Shown here one piece after another: positions 9,400 to 18,236 of a DNA stretch of 64,000 nt; positions within the stretch are counted from its first letter, which is position 1, and each line of letters begins with the position of its first letter. The stretch is taken from assembly GCF_000314735.2 (NCBI RefSeq), contig NZ_KB375270.1:3974001-4038000 (forward strand), in the 5' to 3' direction. The stretch is from Afipia felis ATCC 53690. GTDB taxonomy: Bacteria; Pseudomonadota; Alphaproteobacteria; Rhizobiales; Xanthobacteraceae. A program made the translations under genes and the position numbers. Under the pieces are notes generated by a model that saw nothing but the letters and a program-made list of their open reading frames with translations, did not search any database and was not told where the DNA came from.

Positions 9400-10728
9400 A
9401 TGTTCATTCAATCAATTTCGGCGATCGGAAAATCGCGCGGCCTTAGGCGGTTTGCTGCGGGAGCGGGGATTGCTTTAAGCCTCGCGACCTTTGGCGCAGC
9501 TAGGGCTGCAGATGACACGATCAAGGTCGGCATCCTGCACTCTTTGTCCGGAACGATGGCCATCAGCGAAACGACGCTGAAGGATGCAGTGCTCATGATG
9601 ATCGATGAGCAGAACAAGAAAGGCGGACTGCTCGGCAAGAAGCTCGAAGCCGTGGTGGTGGATCCGGCATCGAACTGGCCGCTGTTCGCGGAAAAAGCGC
9701 GAGAACTCATCACCAAGGATAAGGTCGCGGTTGTCTTTGGCTGCTGGACGTCGGTCTCGCGCAAGTCCGTGCTGCCGGTTTTCAAGGAGCTGGATTCGAT
9801 CCTCTTTTATCCGGTGCAGTACGAAGGAGAGGAAAGCGAGCGCAACGTGTTTTACACCGGCGCGGCACCAAACCAGCAGGCGATCCCTGCGGTGGACTAT
9901 CTGATGAAAGAAGAGAAGGTGAAGCGCTGGGTGCTTGAGGGCACCGACTACGTTTATCCGCGCACCACCAACAAGATTCTCGAAGCCTATCTGAAATCGA
10001 AGGGCGTCGCGCCGGAAGACATTACGGTCAATTACACGCCGTTCGGGTTCTCCGACTGGCAGACGGAAGTTTCCAAAATCAAGGCGTTCGGCTCGGCGGG
10101 CAAGAAAACCGCGGTTGTTTCCACCATCAACGGCGATGCCAACGTGCCGTTTTATAAGGAGCTCGGGAACCAGGGCATCAAGGCCACCGACATTCCCGTG
10201 GTCGCTTTCTCCGTGGGTGAGGAGGAGCTTGCCGGCATCGACACCAAGCCGTTGATCGGTCATCTGGCGGCCTGGAATTACTTCGAGTCGATCAAGACGC
10301 CCGCCAACGCCAAGTTCATCGAACAGTGGCATGCCTTCACCAAGAATCCGAAGCGCGTGACCAACGATCCGATGGAAGCGCACTACATTGGCTTCAACAT
10401 GTGGGTGAAGGCCGTCGAGAAAGCTGGAACGACCAACTCCGACAAGGTGATCGATGCTCTGCCCGGCATCAAGCAGGCCAACCTGACTGGCGGTGTTTCG
10501 ACCATGCTTCCGAACCATCACATCACCAAGCCCGTCTTTATTGGAGAAATCCAGGGTGACGGACAGTTCAACGTCGTGTCTCCCGATGATCCGACGAAGG
10601 CGACGCTGGTGCCCGGCGATGCATGGTCGAATTATCTGGAAGGCTCGAAAGACCTTGAGGCCGACTGGGTGACCCTGAAGTGCGGCAACTACAACACCAA
10701 GGAAAAGAAGTGTCTCGGTGGGAGCTGA
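9400..10728 (+). CDS. urtA: Urea ABC transporter substrate-binding protein UrtA
   Basis: 442 residues. The ATG at 9400 has AGGGAG nine bases upstream; an upstream in-frame GTG (9370) is less likely. A signal peptide (RFAAGAGIALSLATFGAARA) is followed by a type I periplasmic binding fold: IKVGILHSLSGTMAISETTL, GCWTSVSRKSVLP, FYPVQYEGEESERNVFYTGA and EAHYIGFNMWVKAVEKAG, all characteristic of UrtA/FmdD rather than branched-chain amino-acid binders. It is the first gene of urtABCDE and carries urea to UrtBC in the periplasm. Expression is probably nitrogen-regulated through the sigma-54 promoter. Confidence 0.95.
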   Translation: MFIQSISAIGKSRGLRRFAAGAGIALSLATFGAARAADDTIKVGILHSLSGTMAISETTLKDAVLMMIDEQNKKGGLLGKKLEAVVVDPASNWPLFAEKARELITKDKVAVVFGCWTSVSRKSVLPVFKELDSILFYPVQYEGEESERNVFYTGAAPNQQAIPAVDYLMKEEKVKRWVLEGTDYVYPRTTNKILEAYLKSKGVAPEDITVNYTPFGFSDWQTEVSKIKAFGSAGKKTAVVSTINGDANVPFYKELGNQGIKATDIPVVAFSVGEEELAGIDTKPLIGHLAAWNYFESIKTPANAKFIEQWHAFTKNPKRVTNDPMEAHYIGFNMWVKAVEKAGTTNSDKVIDALPGIKQANLTGGVSTMLPNHHITKPVFIGEIQGDGQFNVVSPDDPTKATLVPGDAWSNYLEGSKDLEADWVTLKCGNYNTKEKKCLGGS

Positions 10729-10825
10729 CAGCGGAGCGGTTGGCGTGAACCAGCGCTCGCCGAGCCGTTGAGGTCAAACAAGGAAGGCGACGGGTTTCGC
10801 CGCCTTCTCCATCGCCGGGGTTGTG

Positions 10826-12439
10826 ATGTCATTTCATCGTTTTCAAACATGTCGAATCTTTTTCGCTGTTCTGGGACTGATCGTCGCCACGGCGCTTCCT
10901 GCACTGGCCGATCCGTTCGAGGCCGCGGTCGCAAAATTTGCGAACGGCTCGTTTGCGGATTCGATGGAAGCTGTTGAGGCCATTGCCGCCAGCGGAAACG
11001 CCGAAGCCTATCCCATTATCTCCGCGCTACAGGAGAGCCGCCTGCTGACGGACTCTGATACGAAGAAGGTTTATATCAAGACCGCCGATGGCAAATATCT
11101 CGATGCAGCTACAGGACAACATGTCGCTTCTGTGTCGCAAAGTGCCAGCCCTGTGCGTCTCAACAATCGGATGCGCAGGCATGTCGAGTCGGCCCTTGCG
11201 GGCCTGACCTTGTCGTCACCGGACGCGGCTGTGCGCATTCAGGCGGCCCAATCGGTTTTCAAGAGCCGCAATCCGTCCGCTCTGCCGGCGGTTGAAACCG
11301 CTCTGCAAAAGGAAACGAATACATCCGCCAGATTGGCCTTTGCCGAGGCGAAGGCGGCGATCATTCTGTCGAAAGCTGACGCGACCGATGCGGAAAAACT
11401 CGATGCGATTGCTGTGGTCAGCGGGCGAGGCGATCAGGACGCGCTGGCGCTGCTCAATGATTTGCAGGTGGGATCATCAGAACGGCTAACGCGTGCGAAA
11501 GGAAATGCAATTGGTTCGATCAAGAACAAGCTGGCCGTCTGGTCCGTTGCGCAAAATGCATGGTACGGCATTTCGTTAGGTTCGGTCCTGCTGCTGGCCG
11601 CGATCGGGCTGGCCATCACGTTCGGTGTCATGGGCGTCATCAACATGGCCCACGGCGAGATGGTGATGATCGGCGCGTACGTTACTTTTGTGGTGCAGGA
11701 AATCATTCGCACGAAATATCCTGCGCTGTTCGATTATTCACTGATCGTAGCGCTGCCTTCGGCATTTCTGGTTGCGGGTGCGATCGGCATCGTGATCGAG
11801 CGAGCCGTCATCCGGTTTCTCTATGGGCGGCCACTGGAAACGCTGCTGGCGACGTGGGGCATCTCACTTATTCTTCAGCAGGCGGTGCGTACCGCATTCG
11901 GTCCGACCAATCGCGAGGTCGGCAATCCGTCATGGATGAGCGGCGCATTCGACCTCGGACAGTTGACGATCACCTATAACCGCCTGTGGATCGTGGTTTT
12001 TGCCATTGCCGTTTTCCTCGTCCTGCAGGCGATGTTGCGTTACACGAGCCTTGGCCTTGAAATGCGCGCCGTGACCCAGAACCGCCGCATGGCGGCGGCC
12101 ATGGGGATCGCAACGTCGCGGGTCGATGCTCTGACCTTCGGGCTTGGCTCCGGCATTGCGGGTATTGCCGGCGTTGCATTGTCACAGATCGACAACGTCA
12201 GCCCCAACCTTGGGCAAAGCTACATCATCGACAGTTTCATGGTCGTGGTATTCGGCGGCGTAGGAAATCTGTGGGGTACGCTGGTCGGCGCGCTGACGCT
12301 CGGCATGGCGAACAAATTCCTTGAGCCGGTGGCGGGAGCGGTGCTCGGCAAGATCGCCATTCTGGTTCTCATCATTCTTTTCATCCAGAAGCGGCCGCGC
12401 GGAATGTTCGCGCTCAAGGGCCGATCGGTGGAAGCATGA
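10826..12439 (+). CDS. urtB: Urea ABC transporter permease UrtB
   Basis: 537 residues. ATG 10826 is chosen over the adjoining GTG 10823. A signal-like segment is followed by about 210 residues of soluble helical repeats (PDAAVRIQAAQSVFKSRNP, SARLAFAEAKAAI), the N-terminal extension normal for UrtB. A LivH-like permease then occupies about 245-530 with MGVINMAHGEMVMIGAYVTF and FGGVGNLWGTLVGALTLG. Pairs with UrtC to form the membrane channel. Ends with an ATGA overlap onto urtC. Confidence 0.95.
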   Translation: MSFHRFQTCRIFFAVLGLIVATALPALADPFEAAVAKFANGSFADSMEAVEAIAASGNAEAYPIISALQESRLLTDSDTKKVYIKTADGKYLDAATGQHVASVSQSASPVRLNNRMRRHVESALAGLTLSSPDAAVRIQAAQSVFKSRNPSALPAVETALQKETNTSARLAFAEAKAAIILSKADATDAEKLDAIAVVSGRGDQDALALLNDLQVGSSERLTRAKGNAIGSIKNKLAVWSVAQNAWYGISLGSVLLLAAIGLAITFGVMGVINMAHGEMVMIGAYVTFVVQEIIRTKYPALFDYSLIVALPSAFLVAGAIGIVIERAVIRFLYGRPLETLLATWGISLILQQAVRTAFGPTNREVGNPSWMSGAFDLGQLTITYNRLWIVVFAIAVFLVLQAMLRYTSLGLEMRAVTQNRRMAAAMGIATSRVDALTFGLGSGIAGIAGVALSQIDNVSPNLGQSYIIDSFMVVVFGGVGNLWGTLVGALTLGMANKFLEPVAGAVLGKIAILVLIILFIQKRPRGMFALKGRSVEA

Positions 12440-13602
12440 TGCCGCATCTTTTGACTCGGTCGCTCAACAGGAGCGCGGCGGGATTCCTCCTTGTCGTGGC
12501 GGCTTGCGGCATTCTGGTGCCAATATCGAACCTGCTGCTTCCGGAAACCTCGCCGCTGCAGGTGCCAACCTATCTCGTCGCGCTGTTCGGTAAATACGTC
12601 TGTTACGCCATTCTTGCGCTGTCGATCGATCTGATCTGGGGCTATTGCGGAATCCTGTCGCTGGGACATGGGGCGTTCTTCGCGCTCGGCGGTTACGCCA
12701 TGGGCATGTATCTGATGCGGCAGATCGGAACGCGCGGTGTCTACGGCAATCCGATTTTGCCGGATTTCATGGTGTTTCTGAATTACAGCAAGCTTCCCTG
12801 GTATTGGCATGGCTTCGACATGTTCTGGTTCGCCGCGCTGATGGTGCTGTTGGTGCCGGGCCTGCTTGCGTTCTGCTTTGGCTGGCTGGCATTCCGCTCG
12901 CGAGTGACCGGTGTGTATCTTTCCATCATCACCCAGGCGATGACCTATGCGCTGTTGCTTGCATTCTTTCGAAATGATTTTGGTTTCGGCGGAAATAACG
13001 GCCTGACGGATTTCAAGGACATTCTCGGCTTCAACGTGCAGGCACAGGGAGCGCGCGCCACGCTGTTCTTCCTGTCCTGCCTGGCGTTGTCATTGGCGTT
13101 TCTACTGTGCCGCGCCATCGTGACATCCAAACTCGGCAAGGTGCTCATCGCGATCCGCGATGCTGAATCCCGAACACGGTTCCTGGGATACCGCGTCGAG
13201 TCCTATAAACTCTTTGTGTTCACGCTGTCCGCGTGCATGGCGGGTGTGGCGGGTGCGCTTTACGTGCCGCAGGTCGGCATCATCAATCCCGGCGAGTTTG
13301 CGCCGGCCAATTCCATCGAGGCGGTAATCTGGGTAGCGGTGGGTGGCCGCGGCACGTTGATAGGTGCTGTGCTCGGTGCCGTTGTCGTGAACTACGCCAA
13401 GACGGTTTTTACCTCGGGTGCGCTGGCGTCGTACTGGTTGTTCATGCTGGGTGCCTTGTTTGTCGGCGTCACGCTGCTGCTGCCGAAGGGCATCGTCGGA
13501 ACCGTCTCGGACTGGTGGCAAGGGCACAGTGCCGGCGCGGAAGCGAATGTCCGGGATACGGCGGAAGAAGATGGCGTCACCGGTACGAGCCTGGCGGAGT
13601 AG
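12436..13602 (+). CDS. urtC: Urea ABC transporter permease UrtC
   Basis: 388 residues, a LivM-like integral membrane protein. Conserved segments include YAILALSIDLIWGYCGILSLGHGAFFALGGYAMGMYLM, QVGIINPGEFAPANSIEAVIW and VAVGGRGTLIGAVLGAVVVNY. The ANSIEAVIW/GGRGTL signature and the short loop with LPDFMVFLNYSKLPWYW are typical of UrtC. Translationally coupled to urtB by a four-base overlap, and only three bases precede urtD. Forms the inner-membrane pore with UrtB. Confidence 0.95.
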   Translation: MMPHLLTRSLNRSAAGFLLVVAACGILVPISNLLLPETSPLQVPTYLVALFGKYVCYAILALSIDLIWGYCGILSLGHGAFFALGGYAMGMYLMRQIGTRGVYGNPILPDFMVFLNYSKLPWYWHGFDMFWFAALMVLLVPGLLAFCFGWLAFRSRVTGVYLSIITQAMTYALLLAFFRNDFGFGGNNGLTDFKDILGFNVQAQGARATLFFLSCLALSLAFLLCRAIVTSKLGKVLIAIRDAESRTRFLGYRVESYKLFVFTLSACMAGVAGALYVPQVGIINPGEFAPANSIEAVIWVAVGGRGTLIGAVLGAVVVNYAKTVFTSGALASYWLFMLGALFVGVTLLLPKGIVGTVSDWWQGHSAGAEANVRDTAEEDGVTGTSLAE

Positions 13603-13605
13603 TTT

Positions 13606-14367
13606 ATGAGCATGCTTGATATGCGAACGACTTCGGCCATGCTCTACCTTGACGGTGTGCATGTGTCGTTTGACGGATTTCACGCCATCAACGGTCTGTC
13701 TCTGACGATTGCGCCGGGCGAGATGCGTGCGATCATCGGCCCGAACGGGGCTGGCAAGACCACGATGATGGACATTATCACCGGCAAGACACGGCCTGAC
13801 AAAGGCGATGTGCTGTTCGATGGCACCGTCGATCTGACACGTCTGGATGAGGCTGAAATTGCCGAACTCGGGATCGGCCGAAAATTCCAAAAGCCCACCG
13901 TCTTCGAAAGCCAGACGGTTGAGGACAATCTGCTGCTGGCGCTCAAGACCGATCATCGTGTGTCAAAGACACTGTTCTGGCACGAATCTCCGGATGAGTC
14001 GGCGCGGATCGACCGTGTTCTGAAAACGATCCGGCTCGCCAATTCGCGCAACCGGTTGGCGGGTGCGCTTTCGCATGGTCAGAAGCAATGGCTCGAGATC
14101 GGGATGTTGCTGGCGCAGGATCCGAAACTGCTTCTCGTTGATGAGCCGGTGGCGGGAATGACAGATGTAGAGACGCACCAGACCGCGGAGCTTCTCAAGG
14201 AGATCAACAAGGAGAAGACGGTTGTTGTTGTCGAACATGACATGACCTTTGTCCGCGAACTTGGTGTTCGCGTGACATGCCTGCATGAAGGCTCAGTTCT
14301 CGCAGAGGGGTCGATCGATCAGGTATCGGCGAGCGAGCGTGTTATCGAAGTCTATCTGGGACGGTAA
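13606..14367 (+). CDS. urtD: Urea ABC transporter ATPase UrtD
   Basis: 253 residues, LivG-like ATPase. Walker A is GPNGAGKTT (about residues 45-53), the signature region is LSHGQKQWLEIGMLL (a histidine replaces the second glycine of LSGGQ, common in UrtD), Walker B is LLLVDEPVAGM, and the switch histidine lies in VVVEHDMTFV. Starts after GGAG with the family N-terminal extension (MLYLDGVHVSFDGFHAINGL). Energises UrtBC together with UrtE. Confidence 0.95.
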   Translation: MSMLDMRTTSAMLYLDGVHVSFDGFHAINGLSLTIAPGEMRAIIGPNGAGKTTMMDIITGKTRPDKGDVLFDGTVDLTRLDEAEIAELGIGRKFQKPTVFESQTVEDNLLLALKTDHRVSKTLFWHESPDESARIDRVLKTIRLANSRNRLAGALSHGQKQWLEIGMLLAQDPKLLLVDEPVAGMTDVETHQTAELLKEINKEKTVVVVEHDMTFVRELGVRVTCLHEGSVLAEGSIDQVSASERVIEVYLGR

Positions 14368-14369
14368 CG

Positions 14370-15065
14370 ATGCTGGAGGTCAACAACATCAGCCTTTATT
14401 ACGGAGCGGCGCAGGCGCTGCGCGGTGTGTCGCTGGTTGCCGAACCGGGCAAAGTGACGTGTGTGCTCGGTCGCAATGGTGTCGGAAAGACCAGCCTGTT
14501 ACGTGCGATGGTGGGCCAGTTCCCGATCGCAAGCGGATCCATTATGTTCGATGGTGCAGACATTTCCGGGCTGAAACCATATCAGCGTGCTCGCCAGGGC
14601 ATGTCGTTCGTGCCGCAGGGGCGTGAAATATTTCCGTTGCTGACGGTGGAGGAGAACCTCAGGACCGGTTATGCGCCATTGAAGCGGAAAGAACGCAAGA
14701 TTCCAGATGATGTGTTCTCTCTGTTCCCGGTTCTGCATTCGATGCTTGGGCGGCGCGGCGGTGATCTATCGGGCGGGCAGCAGCAACAACTGGCAATTGG
14801 CAGGGCGCTGGTGATGCGCCCAAAAGTACTGCTGCTCGACGAGCCGACTGAAGGGATTCAACCTTCCATTATCAAGGATATCGCCCGGGCGATCTCATAC
14901 CTACGCAGTCTCGGGAGCATCTCCATTGTCTTGGTCGAGCAGTATCTCGACTTCGCCTGCGAGCTTGGCGACAGTTTCGCTGTCATGGATCGTGGCATGA
15001 TTAAATTCGGCTGCGACCGCAACAACCTCGACCCCGGCGAAATCAGCCGGGCGATGGCGATCTGA
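14370..15065 (+). CDS. urtE: Urea ABC transporter ATPase UrtE
   Basis: 231 residues, LivF-like ATPase and last gene of the operon. Walker A is GRNGVGKTS (about 31-39), the signature is LSGGQQQQLAIGRALV, and Walker B is LLLDEPTEGIQPSII. MLEVNNISLYYGAAQALRGVSL and the TEGIQPSII motif are typical of UrtE. It starts two bases after urtD stops. No strong intrinsic terminator follows closely; a weak hairpin lies at 15223-15249. Confidence 0.95.
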   Translation: MLEVNNISLYYGAAQALRGVSLVAEPGKVTCVLGRNGVGKTSLLRAMVGQFPIASGSIMFDGADISGLKPYQRARQGMSFVPQGREIFPLLTVEENLRTGYAPLKRKERKIPDDVFSLFPVLHSMLGRRGGDLSGGQQQQLAIGRALVMRPKVLLLDEPTEGIQPSIIKDIARAISYLRSLGSISIVLVEQYLDFACELGDSFAVMDRGMIKFGCDRNNLDPGEISRAMAI

Positions 15066-15261
15066 AATATTCATCTATGTATAGGGATGCGTTCGAAGCG
15101 CGGATGCCTGATTATTTGAACGCAGTTAGAGGCGGGCTTGGGTGCGCACATCGTTAGCTACGAGAAATTATTATTGCGCTGCAGCCAGCATTTGAAACTG
15201 CTCACAGACTTAACGAGCCGTGGTGACGGGCGCGATGGACGTCCGTCACATTAGTGACCGT
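15066..15261. other. Non-coding spacer after urtE with an imperfect hairpin
   Basis: No gene is recognisable here. The stretch is less GC-rich than its surroundings. At 15223-15249 GTGACGGGCG and CGTCCGTCAC form a 10-base stem (one mismatch) with a 7-base loop but no T-run, so it may be a weak terminator or simply debris of the adjoining integrated element. Confidence 0.4.
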
Positions 15262-15435
15262 TCATAATATTTGGCGCGATCCGGCAGATTGTGAAACTCC
15301 AGCCATCAAGGGTGTGCGAGTCGAGCGTCCGCGCAAAACGGGGCGCTCGTAAAGCTCCGATGCAAATCGGCCCAAACGTATCTGTAGATAATATCGGCCG
15401 CCCTCGCGGCGGGTGAGGTAGGGGGCGCGCGCCAT
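15262..15435 (-). pseudogene. Truncated tyrosine-recombinase (phage-type integrase) N terminus
   Basis: The minus-strand frame from about 15435 reads MARAPYLTRREGGRYYLQIRLGR, then ELYERPVLR, before diverging and stopping at 15262. The opening resembles the N-terminal domain of many alphaproteobacterial site-specific integrases (DUF6538 type). No catalytic domain (R...HxxR...Y) follows in any frame, so only about 55 codons survive. It lies about 130 bases from the 3' end of a tRNA-Met gene, the usual place for an integrase of a tRNA-targeting island. The assignment rests on motif memory and should be confirmed by alignment. Confidence 0.5.
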
Positions 15436-15562
15436 CGCGTTTCCGTCCTTTCCGGGCGCGATTGGCTTGTGTGACATCACTGGGAGATGTCACACAGCGA
15501 TCTCGAACCCCTGATTGGGCGAGTGTGTTGAATTTCAAGGATTTTTGGAAAGCCGACGAAGT

Positions 15563-15639
15563 TGGTAGCGAGAGAGGGACTCGAACCCCCGACCCCAGGA
15601 TTATGATTCCCGTGCTCTAACCAGCTGAGCTACCTCGCC
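15563..15639 (-). tRNA. tRNA-Met (CAT), elongator type
   Basis: 77 bases on the minus strand with encoded CCA. It begins GGCGAGGTAGCTCAGCTGG. The anticodon arm is CGGGA-ATCATAA-TCCTG (anticodon CAT), and the T-arm is GGGGG-TTCGAGT-CCCTC. The acceptor stem pairs with G-U at both ends. The first pair and overall sequence fit elongator methionine rather than initiator tRNA. A CAT anticodon could also be tRNA-Ile2 (lysidine), but the body matches rhizobial tRNA-Met as I know it. Confidence 0.93.
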
Positions 15640-15738
15640 AAACGTCCGGGTGCCCCGGTTCCACCGAAGGCGCGCGAATGGCGGCATATAAAGAGGGACC
15701 CAAATGCCTGTCAAGCAAGAGAAGGCTGTGGAGACGCA

Positions 15739-16113
15739 TCATTTCGGCCGCACATTCGGATCGCCGCCAGGGCTGCCAGGCGGAGGAATTACCGGCATCG
15801 AGCCGCTGGGTGGATTTGGTGTCGGCGCATGAATCTCGGGATCGACGCCGGGAGGAGGGCACAGCACACCGTCCGATCGGGCGAGCGTATCGCCGAGCGT
15901 CTTGCCTGCCCCGTCTTTCGGGTTCGACGGTTGGACGCTGCCTTCGGTCGGCGCTACCTGCGTGGGCGCGCATTTCGTTGTGGAATGATCGGAATTCGGC
16001 GGCGCAGTTTGCGCCTGCGGAGTCGAAGGGGCAGGTGCTGCCTCCGCCATCACGAGTGACGGCACAGCCGCCAAGGTACAGGCCATCGCGAGGCGCGAGA
16101 TGGATATCCGCAT
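15739..16113 (-). CDS. Secreted proline-rich hypothetical protein
   Basis: 124 residues. A clear signal peptide (MRISISRLAMACTLAAVPSLVMAEA) is followed by a Pro/Ala/Thr-rich, probably disordered chain with two cysteines (TKCAP, GVLCPPPGVD) and a tail SGSMPVIPPPGSPGGDPNVR. No enzyme domain. The signal peptide and even composition argue for a real periplasmic protein of unknown role. It lies 43 bases after the methyltransferase gene on the same strand and may be co-transcribed with it. Confidence 0.65.
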   Translation of the reverse strand: MRISISRLAMACTLAAVPSLVMAEAAPAPSTPQAQTAPPNSDHSTTKCAPTQVAPTEGSVQPSNPKDGAGKTLGDTLARSDGVLCPPPGVDPEIHAPTPNPPSGSMPVIPPPGSPGGDPNVRPK

Positions 16114-16155
16114 GCCGGTTGAACGGCTGCGGCGCGTGGATGTTCCTTGCCGAAA

Positions 16156-16794
16156 TCAGCGCTTGCGATAACGGATCAGGGAGAAATGTCCCATCGGTGG
16201 CATCGGCCGTCGCTCGATCAGATCGATGCCGCCATGGCGTGCTGCCCAGTTGACGAGCCGGGCCCATGGGAACTCGGGCCGCCAACCCAGTCGCCGTGCC
16301 ACCGGCGCGAACGCCAACTCGAAGACTTTGCGTGGGCCGCTTTCCGCACCGATGTGGTTCACGAGGATCAGTTCGCCGCCCGGCTTCAGCACACGCACAA
16401 AGTCGTCAAGCGTCGCTTCCGGTTCGGGCACGGCGGTGACGACATATTGTGCGACCACGGCGTCGAACGTGCCGTCGGCGAACGCCAGATGCTTGGCGTC
16501 CATCACCGACAGCGCTTCCACATTGGTCAGATTGAGCGTGCGTGCACGTTCGCGGGCCTTGCGCAGCATCGGCTCCGAGATATCGACCCCGCAGATTTTC
16601 GTGGTCCGTGAATAGTCGGTGAGCGACAGTCCGGTGCCGATGCCGACATCGAGGATGCGTCCGCCGATCTGGTCGGCCAGCGCGATCGTGGCTTTGCGTC
16701 CGGCATCGAAAACCTGACCGAAGACGAGATCGTAGATCGGTGCCCAGGCGGCATAAGCCTTCGCCACTCCGGCGCGATCGATGTCGTTGCCCAC
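16156..16794 (-). CDS. pmtA: SAM-dependent methyltransferase, probable phosphatidylethanolamine N-methyltransferase (PmtA)
   Basis: 212 residues with a class I methyltransferase fold. An N-terminal YAAWAPIYDLVFGQVFDAGR is followed by motif I ILDVGIGTGLSL (about 47-58), motif II GVDISEPMLRKAR, motif IV FADGTFDAVVAQYVVTAVP and motif VI VLKPGGELILVNHIGAE. The N-terminal segment and NHIGAE motif match Rhodobacter/Bradyrhizobium-type PmtA, which adds methyl groups to phosphatidylethanolamine to make phosphatidylcholine at the membrane. UbiE/COQ5-like methyltransferases are the alternative. It sits just downstream of mnmA on the same strand. Confidence 0.72.
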   Translation of the reverse strand: MGNDIDRAGVAKAYAAWAPIYDLVFGQVFDAGRKATIALADQIGGRILDVGIGTGLSLTDYSRTTKICGVDISEPMLRKARERARTLNLTNVEALSVMDAKHLAFADGTFDAVVAQYVVTAVPEPEATLDDFVRVLKPGGELILVNHIGAESGPRKVFELAFAPVARRLGWRPEFPWARLVNWAARHGGIDLIERRPMPPMGHFSLIRYRKR

Positions 16795-16808
16795 GATGTG
16801 TTGAAATC

Positions 16809-17990
16809 CTAGATCGCGGCCGAGGCCGCAAGATTATGGGAATCTATTTTGTCGCCGTGATTGAAAGCGTGCGTGATGAAGCCTCCGCCGAGCACGCGCG
16901 CCTGTCCGGCGGGTGCATCGTAGAACACGCAGGCCTGCCCGGGCGAGATGCCTTCCTCGCCGGCGAGAAGCTCGACCTCGCACTGGTCGCCGTTCATTCG
17001 CAGATGAGCGGGTTGAGGCGGACGGGTCGAGCGCACCTTGATGTAGAGATCACGGCCTTCGGTTGCCGCGCGCTCGAACGAGCCGTCGCCTATCCAGTTG
17101 ATGTCGCGAAGCGTGATGACGCTCTTGCGCAGCGCAGTGCGCGGGCCGACGATGACCCTGCGCGACGCTGCATCAAGTGCAACGACATATAATGGTTCGG
17201 CAGCAGCGATACCGATGCCACGCCGCTGGCCGACCGTGAAATTCACGATGCCCTGATGATGGCCGAGGACGCGGCCGCGCAGATCGACGATGTCGCCCGG
17301 CTGCAGTGCGTTTGGCTTCATGCGCTCGATCACGTCGGTGTAGCGTCCGGTCGGCACGAAGCAGATGTCCTGGCTGTCGTGCTTCTCGGCGACCGGCAGA
17401 TCGAAGCGGCGCGCCAGCTCGCGGGTCTGGGCCTTGGTCATGTCGCCAAGCGGAAAACGCAAATCGTTGAGTTGATCCTGCGTCGTCGCAAACAGGAAAT
17501 AGCTTTGGTCGCGGTCTGCGTCGGCGGCGCAGACCATGGCGCGCGTGCCGTCCGGCTGTCGGCGCGAGGCGACATAATGGCCGGTGGCCAGAGCTTTGGC
17601 GCCGAGCTCGCGGGCAGTGGTGAGCAGGTCACGGAATTTGACCGAACGGTTGCACTCGATGCACGGCACCGGCGTTTCGCCGAGCACATAGCTTTCGGCG
17701 AAACGGTCGATCACCGATTCCCGGAAGCGACTCTCGTAATCGAGGACGTAATGCGGAATGCCGATGCGTTCGGCAACATCGCGTGCGTCGTGAATGTCTT
17801 GTCCCGCACAGCAGGCGCCCTTGCGGTGGGTCGCGGCGCCATGATCGTAAAGTTGCAGCGTGATGCCGATGACATCGTAGCCCTCGGCCTTCAACAGGGC
17901 AGCCGTGGTCGACGAGTCGACGCCACCGGACATGGCGACGACCACACGCGTGCCGGACGGCGGCCCTTCGAGGTCGAGACTGTTGAACAT
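16809..17990 (-). CDS. mnmA: tRNA-specific 2-thiouridylase MnmA
   Basis: 393 residues from ATG 17990, matching the alphaproteobacterial N terminus ([20 protein letters not shown]); a GTG at 18020 is an alternative. PP-loop ATP site SGGVDS at about 21-26. The catalytic cysteine pair lies in [13 protein letters not shown] and [12 protein letters not shown]. The C-terminal beta domains include [10 protein letters not shown] and [13 protein letters not shown]. It thiolates U34 of Glu, Lys and Gln tRNAs using sulfur from the IscS relay. Full length. A chance neighbour of tRNA-Met. Confidence 0.96.
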   Translation of the reverse strand: MFNSLDLEGPPSGTRVVVAMSGGVDSSTTAALLKAEGYDVIGITLQLYDHGAATHRKGACCAGQDIHDARDVAERIGIPHYVLDYESRFRESVIDRFAESYVLGETPVPCIECNRSVKFRDLLTTARELGAKALATGHYVASRRQPDGTRAMVCAADADRDQSYFLFATTQDQLNDLRFPLGDMTKAQTRELARRFDLPVAEKHDSQDICFVPTGRYTDVIERMKPNALQPGDIVDLRGRVLGHHQGIVNFTVGQRRGIGIAAAEPLYVVALDAASRRVIVGPRTALRKSVITLRDINWIGDGSFERAATEGRDLYIKVRSTRPPQPAHLRMNGDQCEVELLAGEEGISPGQACVFYDAPAGQARVLGGGFITHAFNHGDKIDSHNLAASAAI

Positions 17991-18185
17991 CACATTGATC
18001 CAAAGGTGCGAAAGCCGCACCCTTTCCGTACTTTATTATAGTTGGGGAGGATGGGTGGCAATTAGAACGGTTTTGTCCGGCAAAACTTGCCCGGAGGGCA
18101 GAAAGGGAAGGGTAAAACGGCGCGGCGGAGGGCTGTTGTTTGACGTAAGATACTGTTTTTACTTGATATATTTGAGTTATGAGAT

Positions 18186-18201
18186 TGGCCCGGTCCTTGC
18201 T
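18186..18201 (+). promoter_or_regulatory. Sigma-54 promoter upstream of fliK
   Basis: TGGCCC-GGTCC-TTGCT matches the -24/-12 consensus with exact spacing and one substitution (A to C) in the -24 element. Predicted start near 18212, about 25 bases before the fliK start codon. The block ends in flbD, a sigma-54 activator of flagellar genes, which supports the call. Confidence 0.65.
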
Positions 18202-18236
18202 CAGAGTGATGCAGGTACCTTTGCGAGAACCAGTCC

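Noticed and set aside
15251..15538. 95-codon minus-strand ORF overlapping the integrase remnant
   Set aside because: No recognisable motif; the neighbouring frame carries the integrase-like N terminus.
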